Shown here: positions 6,959-13,368 of the stretch, piece after piece
Numbering within the stretch: the first letter of the stretch is position 1
Layout: the number at the start of each line of letters is the position of its first letter
Source: Bacteroidota bacterium
GTDB taxonomy: Bacteria; Bacteroidota; Bacteroidia; Bacteroidales; UBA1715
NCBI GenBank assembly: GCA_029266015.1
Contig: JAJUFK010000040.1
Coordinates: 1-13,368, forward strand
Length of the DNA: 13,368 bases
Direction: 5' to 3'
The notes under the pieces: model-generated
Databases searched by the model: none
The model's input: only the letters and a program-made list of their open reading frames with translations
Told to the model about the DNA's origin: nothing
Position numbers and translations under genes: made by a program

Positions 6959-9646
6959 GTGCAAAATTTACGACAACAATCAATTTATATAGTAATAGCT
7001 TGTGTTTTGGCAATAGCTTGTACAACACAAAAAAATACATTTACCACACGTTCTTACCACACTATAACGTCACGTTACAACATATACTTCAATGCTCGCG
7101 AAGCATACAAAAGTGGAATGCAAAATATAGAAAAATCATATAAAGAACCATATAATGACATATTACCGGTTTTTTATTATTCTCAAAAAGACATTTTACA
7201 ATCGGCCAATGGTGACATGGATAGAACTCTCTTGAAATGTACAAAACTTATAAAAGACCATTCTATTACCGTAAAACCGGCTCAAAAAAGACCATTAACA
7301 ACTCAAAAACAAAAAGAATTTTATTATCAAAAAGAATTTAACCCATGGGTTGATGATTCATATTTACTTATGGGTAAAGCATTATTTTATAAACAAAACT
7401 ATTTTGATGCTCAAAAAAATTTTATGTTTATTATAAATGAGTATAAAAATAGTTCTATACGATACGAAGCAAACGTATGGCTTGCCCATACAAAAAAAGA
7501 AATGGGGCAACGTGACGATGCAAAAGAAGTTTTAGATAAAATAATGGAAGATAAAGATTTTCCTGAACATTTAAAAAGTGAGGCATATGCCCTATATGCT
7601 GACATCTATATTCAAGATAAAAAATACGATGAGGCAATTCAAAATTTAAAAGCAGCATGTAATTATAAAACTAAAAAACGAAACATTATCCGTTATACAT
7701 TTATTTTGGCACAATTACATCAAGAAATTGGAGAAAATGCAAAAGCAATGGCTTATTACAAAAAGGTTGAAGATATGAATCCGCCTTATGATATGGCATT
7801 TAATGCTAAAATTAACAGAGCTACAAGTTTTGAAAGCGGTTCAGGATCGAGCAAAGAAGTAATTACATTACTAAATAAACTATTACGAGATAATAAAAAT
7901 AAAGAATTTAAAGATCAAATATATTTTGCACTAGCAAATGTGTACTATGCTGAAAACGATGAAAATAATGCTTTAAAAAACTATATTAAATCAGTAGAAT
8001 CAAGTACTTCAAATAAACAACAAAAAGCTATTTCATATTTATCAATTGGTAATATTTATTACAATCAACGTAAATATATTGAATCTCAACCATATTTTGA
8101 CAGTTGCATTGCCATACTTCCTCAAGATTACAGAAATTATACTGAAATTAAAGTAAAATCAGATAACCTAAACATTTTAGCAAAAAATTATCTTATGGCT
8201 CAAACCGAAGATAGTTTACAAAGAATAGCTAAAATGCCTGAAAATAAAAGAAATGAATTAATAGATAAAAAAATTGAAACTTTATATAGTTTAGAGCGAG
8301 AAAAACAAAATCAAGAAGAAATTGCTAATTTAAACTCTCAAATGTATAATCAAGATTTTGGTTCTCAAAATCAAAAATTAGGAAGTTCCTTCTATTTTTA
8401 TAATGAATCTGTTGTAAAATTTGGAAAAGCAGAATTTAAAAAACGTTGGGGAGAAAGACCATTAGAAGACAATTGGCGACGAAGTTCTAAAACTGCAATT
8501 ATGCATGATGAACCATCAAATGATTTGGTTGAAAACGAAAATCAAGAATCCCCAAATAAACCACTTATTACCAATACAAAAACAAGAGAATATTATTTGC
8601 AATTTTTACCGTTAAATGACTCTTTATTAAAAATTTCAACAAAGAAAATTGAAGAAGGTATGTTTAATACAGGTATGGCATATATGAATTTAATTGGCGA
8701 TTCAAAATATGCTATTTCTTCGCTTGAATCATTTGTTACACGATTTCCGGAAAGTGTAAATACACCAATTGCTTTATATTATTTGCATTTACTATATACC
8801 AATGAAAAAAACTTTACAAAAGCTGAGGAATATAAAACGAAAATAATTGAAAAATATCCGGAAAGCAATTACACTAAAGCTCTTACTGATCCTGACTTTC
8901 ATAAAGATATTAAACAAAAAAATAAAGAATTGGAAAAAACATATGCTGATAGTTATAGGCTTTTTGTAAAAGGAGATTATAAAGGTGTAATACTATTACA
9001 TAGTCAACAAGAAAAATTCTTTAAAGATACATACCTACAAGCAAAATTTGACTTTTTAAAAGCTGTAAGTGAAGGTAAATTGTATGGTATACCAACACTG
9101 CAAACAAATATGCAAAATATAATAAATACATATCCTAAAGAAGCAGTAAGTGCATTAGCAAAAACTATATTAGACTATATTTCAAAAGAACAAAATCAAA
9201 AAACAATAACACAACCTGTAATTGATATTGTATCGAATAACAGTGTAAAAGAAGAACAAAAAAAAGTTCCTGATTTATATGTGTATCCATCTAGTCCTAC
9301 CACACATATATATGTAATAGCTGCAAAGTCTGAATTTATTGATCTGAAAAAACTAAAATTCAATATTGTAAACTATAATTTAGACTATTTTACCAATTTT
9401 AATTTTTCAATTGAACAAAAAGACCTTGATGCAACATATAGTATAATAGCTGTAAGTCCTTTTCAAAATGCAAATCAAGCAATGAATTATTTTGATTTGA
9501 TAAACTACAACCAAGAAATTTATGAAAATATTGAAAAAGTATTTACACGTCATTGCATAATATCTGTTGACAATTACAAAATACTTTTGCAAGACCGTAA
9601 TATAGAAACGTACTTAAAATTCTTTGACGAATACTATATTCGCTAA
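6959..9646 (+). CDS. sprE: T9SS-associated TPR lipoprotein SprE/PorW
   Basis: SprE (PorW in Porphyromonas) is an outer-membrane lipoprotein on the periplasmic side, required for type IX secretion and gliding; it is thought to link the Sov translocon to the PorK/PorN ring. I chose GTG 6959-6961, which gives 895 residues and a compact signal peptide ending at Cys21 (VLAIAC). The frame opens at TTG 6902, and no in-frame ATG exists. The mature protein starts TTQKNTFTTRSYHTITSRYNIYFN, the family hallmark. Tetratricopeptide-like helical repeats fill about residues 125-380. FYFYN (478-482) and WGERPLEDNWRRSSK (497-511) are the conserved central motifs; more TPR-like repeats follow, then a beta-rich C-terminal domain ending NIETYLKFFDEYYIR. 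The length is close to the roughly 870 residues of Flavobacterium SprE. porX follows 32 bases later on the same strand, so the two are probably one transcript. Confidence 0.9.
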   Translation: MQNLRQQSIYIVIACVLAIACTTQKNTFTTRSYHTITSRYNIYFNAREAYKSGMQNIEKSYKEPYNDILPVFYYSQKDILQSANGDMDRTLLKCTKLIKDHSITVKPAQKRPLTTQKQKEFYYQKEFNPWVDDSYLLMGKALFYKQNYFDAQKNFMFIINEYKNSSIRYEANVWLAHTKKEMGQRDDAKEVLDKIMEDKDFPEHLKSEAYALYADIYIQDKKYDEAIQNLKAACNYKTKKRNIIRYTFILAQLHQEIGENAKAMAYYKKVEDMNPPYDMAFNAKINRATSFESGSGSSKEVITLLNKLLRDNKNKEFKDQIYFALANVYYAENDENNALKNYIKSVESSTSNKQQKAISYLSIGNIYYNQRKYIESQPYFDSCIAILPQDYRNYTEIKVKSDNLNILAKNYLMAQTEDSLQRIAKMPENKRNELIDKKIETLYSLEREKQNQEEIANLNSQMYNQDFGSQNQKLGSSFYFYNESVVKFGKAEFKKRWGERPLEDNWRRSSKTAIMHDEPSNDLVENENQESPNKPLITNTKTREYYLQFLPLNDSLLKISTKKIEEGMFNTGMAYMNLIGDSKYAISSLESFVTRFPESVNTPIALYYLHLLYTNEKNFTKAEEYKTKIIEKYPESNYTKALTDPDFHKDIKQKNKELEKTYADSYRLFVKGDYKGVILLHSQQEKFFKDTYLQAKFDFLKAVSEGKLYGIPTLQTNMQNIINTYPKEAVSALAKTILDYISKEQNQKTITQPVIDIVSNNSVKEEQKKVPDLYVYPSSPTTHIYVIAAKSEFIDLKKLKFNIVNYNLDYFTNFNFSIEQKDLDATYSIIAVSPFQNANQAMNYFDLINYNQEIYENIEKVFTRHCIISVDNYKILLQDRNIETYLKFFDEYYIR

Positions 9647-9678
9647 TAGTTACGTTACTCAAAAAATACTTTGTAAGC

Positions 9679-11235
9679 ATGACAAAAAAAATAACCATAT
9701 TATGGGCTGATGATGAAATTGAATTACTCAAGCCTCATATTATATTTCTTGAAGCTAAAGGATATGAAGTAATTCCTGTAAATAATGGAATTGCAGCTGT
9801 TGAATATTGCAAAAACCAACAATTTGATATCATATTTTTAGATGAACAAATGCCGGGATTAAGTGGATTAGATACATTAGTTCAAATTAAATCAATTCAT
9901 CCACATATCCCCATAGTAATGATAACTAAAAGTGAAGCTGAAGATATAATGGAAGCCGCTATTGGTTCTCAAATCAATGACTACTTAATAAAACCGGTAA
10001 ATCCAAATCAAATACTTCTTTCAATTAAAAAGAATATTCAACAAACCGAAATTATTACACAAAAAACAACAATGAATTATCAACAAGAATTTTCACAATT
10101 GGGAATTCTTATAATGCAAGCAGAAACATGGAATGATTGGGTTGAAATATTTAAAAAACTAACGCAATGGGAAATTCAACTTACACGTTCAAACGATCGT
10201 GGAATGGATGAAGTACTTCGTATGCAAAAAAATGAAGCAAATACTAATTTTGCAAAATGTATTAAAAAAAACTATATCCAATGGATTCAATCTAATAGTG
10301 AAGATAAACCTATTCTTTCTCCTTCTCTATTTAAAGATAAAATATATCATCATATACAACCTAATACAAAAACACTTGTTTTAGTAATTGACAATTTACG
10401 ATATGATCATTGGATTAGTATTCGTCCTCTTTTAAACGACTATTACACTATTCAAGACGAATCATTATATTGCAGTATATTGCCTACAAGTACCCAGTAT
10501 GCTCGTAATGCATTATTTGCAGGTCTCATGCCATTAGAAATATCAAAAATATACCCAGATCTTTGGATAAATGATGAAGAAAATGAACAAAAAAATCAAT
10601 ATGAAGAATCATTATTTATATCACAATTAAAGCGATTGGGATATACTGAAAAAATATATTTTGAAAAAATTACGGCTATAAATCCCGGCAAAAAGGTAAT
10701 TGATAAAATTCACAATATTTTACAACATCAGTTATCGGTAATAGTTTATAATTTTGTTGACACACTGTCACATGCTCGTACAGAGATGCAAATGATAAAA
10801 GAACTTGCAAACGATGAAGCTGCTTATAGATCGCTCACAATTTCATGGTTCTCTCATTCTTCTTTATTTGAATTACTTAAGGAAATTTCAAAAAAAGGTG
10901 TTAATCTTATAATTACCACAGACCATGGTGCCGTAAGAGTACAAAATCCAATAAAAGTAGTTGGTGACAAAACTATTACAACTAATTTACGATATAAACA
11001 AGGTAAAGCATTAGTTTATAATCCTAAAGAAGTATTTGAAATAAAAAAACCACAAGAAGTTAGATTACCCTCTTCTCATATTAGTTCTTCATATATTTTT
11101 GCAACAGAACAAGATTTTTTTGCTTATCCTAACAACTTCAATCATTATGTTCAATATTACCGTGATAGTTTTCAACATGGTGGTATATCAATGGAAGAAA
11201 TGATTGTACCTTGTATTTATGCTAAAGCAAAATAA
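9679..11235 (+). CDS. porX: T9SS regulator PorX: response regulator receiver fused to PglZ phosphatase-like domain
   Basis: PorX is a cytoplasmic two-component regulator, activated by the kinase PorY, that controls T9SS gene expression and also contacts the machinery through PorL. This 518-residue protein has a receiver domain (1-120) with D11, D12, phospho-acceptor D55, T83 and K105 all in place. A helical linker (about 125-225) leads to a PglZ domain of the alkaline phosphatase superfamily. Its likely metal and nucleophile residues are D238 (VIDNLRYD), a Thr in PTSTQYARNA (269-278), D361 and H365 (DTLSH), D415-H416 (TDHG) and H500 (FQHGG). PglZ domains of PorX homologues have been reported to cleave oligonucleotides, so an intact site suggests activity here; that is inference. 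The start is ATG 9679, 32 bases after sprE. Its stop is two bases from the stop of the convergent T9SS cargo gene. Confidence 0.95.
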   Translation: MTKKITILWADDEIELLKPHIIFLEAKGYEVIPVNNGIAAVEYCKNQQFDIIFLDEQMPGLSGLDTLVQIKSIHPHIPIVMITKSEAEDIMEAAIGSQINDYLIKPVNPNQILLSIKKNIQQTEIITQKTTMNYQQEFSQLGILIMQAETWNDWVEIFKKLTQWEIQLTRSNDRGMDEVLRMQKNEANTNFAKCIKKNYIQWIQSNSEDKPILSPSLFKDKIYHHIQPNTKTLVLVIDNLRYDHWISIRPLLNDYYTIQDESLYCSILPTSTQYARNALFAGLMPLEISKIYPDLWINDEENEQKNQYEESLFISQLKRLGYTEKIYFEKITAINPGKKVIDKIHNILQHQLSVIVYNFVDTLSHARTEMQMIKELANDEAAYRSLTISWFSHSSLFELLKEISKKGVNLIITTDHGAVRVQNPIKVVGDKTITTNLRYKQGKALVYNPKEVFEIKKPQEVRLPSSHISSSYIFATEQDFFAYPNNFNHYVQYYRDSFQHGGISMEEMIVPCIYAKAK

Positions 11236-11237
11236 TT

Positions 11238-13368
11238 TTATCTTACAATAAAACGTTTCGCATCCGACGATTTAAACGATGTATTTCTTAATGTATATAC
11301 ACCTTGAGGCAATTCAATTTCAATTCGTTCGTATGATGTGTTTTCAAAACGTTGTTCATATACAACTTTACCAAGTACATTTATAATTGATACTGTATTA
11401 ACAGAATCAAAATCGGCAAATTGAAGTTCAAATACACATTGTAATCCTATAGATTGTGTATATGATAATATATCAAAATTTTTCTGTTCTTGTTCTACAC
11501 TTAGTATTGTAGAAAAACTTTGTTGTCCGTCAAAATCCGTCTGCATTAATCTATAATACGTTACTCCATAATATATACTATTATCAAAATATGAATATTT
11601 ATTTACTATAGAACTTGTACCTGAACCTTTTACCGTTGCAATTGGTTTAAAATTTACACCATTATTTGATCTAAGAATCGTAAAAAATTCATTGTTTTTT
11701 TCACTTTCAGTAACCCATTCCAAATGAACTCCATTTTGTTTTTTTAATGCGACAAAAGAACTCAATTCAATAGGTAATAATCCTTCAGAATTTTGAACTG
11801 ACCCCGGAGAAAAACTCGTAAATGTTCCTGAAATATATCTATAATTAGTATTATAAACTCCTGCTTCGTCAGGCACACCTTTCAATTCCCATTCAGAACC
11901 ATAATGAAATGGAGCACATAAACTCGAAGTAAATTCAGGTAATTCTTTTGTGGTATGCCAATAGAATGTAACAATTGCATTAGTACTTGCCGATGAAATA
12001 AACCACGTATAATCTACAGCCTTTTTGGTTGCTACATATCCACCATTTGTTCCTGTACATGTTCCATCAGAATACAATGCTTCACAAACTCCATCAATTG
12101 TAAAAGTATGTGTTCCCGTTTTATTTGTAATATCTACTCTACAATAATCAATGGTATTTGTTGAAATTCCTATTGGAAATTGAACAATTTCATTTATACT
12201 AACTCCTTCTGCAATAATTTTTCCTCCATTCAATACAATATACCTATCTGTACTATGTCCGAAAATATTACCATTTGCCCAATTTTGCATAGTTATAGTA
12301 TTTCCATTTAAATCAATAAATACTGCTGCATCAAATGATAAGGTTTGAGCTATTGAAATAGAATTTTCTAATGTTTTTATTCCGGATCCTGATACTATAA
12401 GATGTTTATATGGAACCGACAATTGATTTATTATCTGATTACCGGAACCACTATAGTTAAATAACAAATTGCTTAATTCTTTAGTTGCAAAAACATATTG
12501 TGTATTAAAATCTGCCGGTGAAGCTGTACGTGTTATATGTATAGTACCTGAACCTCGAATTATTCCTGCTCCGGTAATTACTACATTTGGTAAAGGTTGA
12601 ATAGTACCATCTACTTGTAATATAACACCACTTCCTAAAGTTACATTTGAAGAAATTGGACACACATGGCCACTTTGAACTATTAGAGTAATATCAGCAT
12701 CATTAAAATTCGGATGAATATTTACACTTGCCGTTGTATTTGGATACCAATTATTTGGTGATGCTATATCGGCATTATTCGAATAAAATATTTTGTATAC
12801 TATTGCTTGAACAGGTTCTCGAGTTGCACAACCATTATCAACTGCTTCTACATAATAAGTAGTAGAATTGGTAAGTGATGGTGTTGTAAATGATGTTCCT
12901 GTTCCTAACGAACTACCACCTACAGCTTCATCATACCAAGAAAGTATTCCTCCAGACGTTGAAGCCCCTAAATTAACTGTTCCATTTCCGGATCGTGCAC
13001 CATTAGTAACTGAAACAACCGGAATTGCTGTAATTGTCGCTATTACCGCTGTTCTACTTGCTGTGGTACATCCATTGTCCGTTGCATCAACATAATACGT
13101 TGTGATACTCCATATACTCGGGGTTGTAAATGTTGTGCCTGTTCCTAGCGACACACCGCCACTTGATGCTGCATACCAATTGATAGTACCTGCCGATGCG
13201 GTAGCACCTAATGATACCGTACCTGTACCACAACGTGCAGCTGATGTTGTACCCAATATTGTGGGTATAGGATTTACCGTTACTGTCCATGTCCCTGTGG
13301 ATACCGTTGGGGTGGTATTACACGTATTATCTTTAGCATACCGACGATAACTCGTAGTTGTAGTTAAC
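11238..13368 (-). CDS. T9SS-secreted surface protein with Ig-like repeats and C-terminal sorting domain, N-terminus outside window
   Basis: The frame is open from the right edge to TAA at 11238-11240, giving 709 visible residues; the true start lies beyond the window. TTG 13254-13256 is in frame but falls inside repeat sequence, so it is not a start. The visible order is: the end of a repeat (TWTVTVNPIP), two tandem Ig-like domains of the CHU_C-associated type, each ending TTYYVxAxDNGC, and a long region of short beta-strand repeats (IIRGSGTIHI, LIVSGSGIKTL, TITMQNWANG) suggesting a beta-helix or adhesin-like stalk. An FN3-like domain (LPIELSSFVALK through YYRLMQTDFDG) follows. The last 79 residues are a type A T9SS sorting domain (VSIINVLGKVVYEQ, LPQGVYTLR, ending SDAKRFIVR). 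It is therefore exported through the T9SS and attached or released at the surface. No catalytic domain is visible. It converges on porX with a two-base gap. Confidence 0.9.
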   Translation of the reverse strand, partial: LTTTTSYRRYAKDNTCNTTPTVSTGTWTVTVNPIPTILGTTSAARCGTGTVSLGATASAGTINWYAASSGGVSLGTGTTFTTPSIWSITTYYVDATDNGCTTASRTAVIATITAIPVVSVTNGARSGNGTVNLGASTSGGILSWYDEAVGGSSLGTGTSFTTPSLTNSTTYYVEAVDNGCATREPVQAIVYKIFYSNNADIASPNNWYPNTTASVNIHPNFNDADITLIVQSGHVCPISSNVTLGSGVILQVDGTIQPLPNVVITGAGIIRGSGTIHITRTASPADFNTQYVFATKELSNLLFNYSGSGNQIINQLSVPYKHLIVSGSGIKTLENSISIAQTLSFDAAVFIDLNGNTITMQNWANGNIFGHSTDRYIVLNGGKIIAEGVSINEIVQFPIGISTNTIDYCRVDITNKTGTHTFTIDGVCEALYSDGTCTGTNGGYVATKKAVDYTWFISSASTNAIVTFYWHTTKELPEFTSSLCAPFHYGSEWELKGVPDEAGVYNTNYRYISGTFTSFSPGSVQNSEGLLPIELSSFVALKKQNGVHLEWVTESEKNNEFFTILRSNNGVNFKPIATVKGSGTSSIVNKYSYFDNSIYYGVTYYRLMQTDFDGQQSFSTILSVEQEQKNFDILSYTQSIGLQCVFELQFADFDSVNTVSIINVLGKVVYEQRFENTSYERIEIELPQGVYTLRNTSFKSSDAKRFIVR
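12792..13271 (-). repeat. Two tandem Ig-like (CHU_C-associated) repeats in T9SS cargo gene
   Basis: The first unit (about 13271 to 13035) and the second (about 13034 to 12792) encode matching segments: GTGTVSLGAT/GNGTVNLGAS, TINWYAASSGG/ILSWYDEAVGG, SLGTGTTFTTPS/SLGTGTSFTTPS and TTYYVDATDNGC/TTYYVEAVDNGC. Each unit is about 80 residues. Further units may lie beyond the right edge, since the sequence before the first unit (CNTTPTVSTGTWTVTVNP) looks like the end of another domain. Confidence 0.8.

Overview
The window is AT-rich DNA from a member of the Bacteroidota, most likely one that has a type IX secretion system (T9SS). The supporting evidence is a TonB-dependent receptor with an N-terminal carboxypeptidase-regulatory-like domain paired with a DUF4249 lipoprotein, SprE/PorW and PorX homologues, a large surface protein with CHU_C-associated Ig-like repeats and a C-terminal T9SS sorting domain, and promoter elements of the Bacteroidota type (TTG ... 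TAnnTTTG). I cannot place it below phylum level from this sequence alone.

Layout. Positions 1-3778, minus strand: a likely three-gene operon transcribed right to left, made of a TonB-dependent receptor (1436-3778, TTG start), a DUF4249 lipoprotein three bases behind it, and a DUF2271-like lipoprotein that runs off the left edge. Together they look like an outer-membrane uptake system for an unidentified substrate. Positions 3779-4038: a 260-base divergent spacer with a good plus-strand promoter and a roughly 117-nt leader in front of corA. This leader holds four segments that can form mutually exclusive stems around the region just upstream of the corA start codon. It is the best candidate here for an undescribed regulatory element, possibly an Mg2+- or other metal-responsive switch. 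Positions 4039-4968: corA, plus strand. Positions 5032-6809, minus strand: purT and, upstream of it, a YfcE/MJ0936-type metallophosphoesterase; purT seems to have its own promoter.

Positions 6959-11235, plus strand: sprE/porW and porX in tandem with a 32-base gap. One is the outer-membrane lipoprotein component of the T9SS; the other is the cytoplasmic response regulator with a PglZ domain that controls the T9SS. Positions 11238-13368, minus strand: the C-terminal 709 residues of a T9SS cargo protein, convergent with porX and separated from it by only two bases. Machinery, regulator and a substrate of the same secretion system are therefore contiguous.

No gene-free stretch exceeds 300 bases. 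I see no tRNA, rRNA, CRISPR array, insertion sequence or convincing intrinsic terminator.
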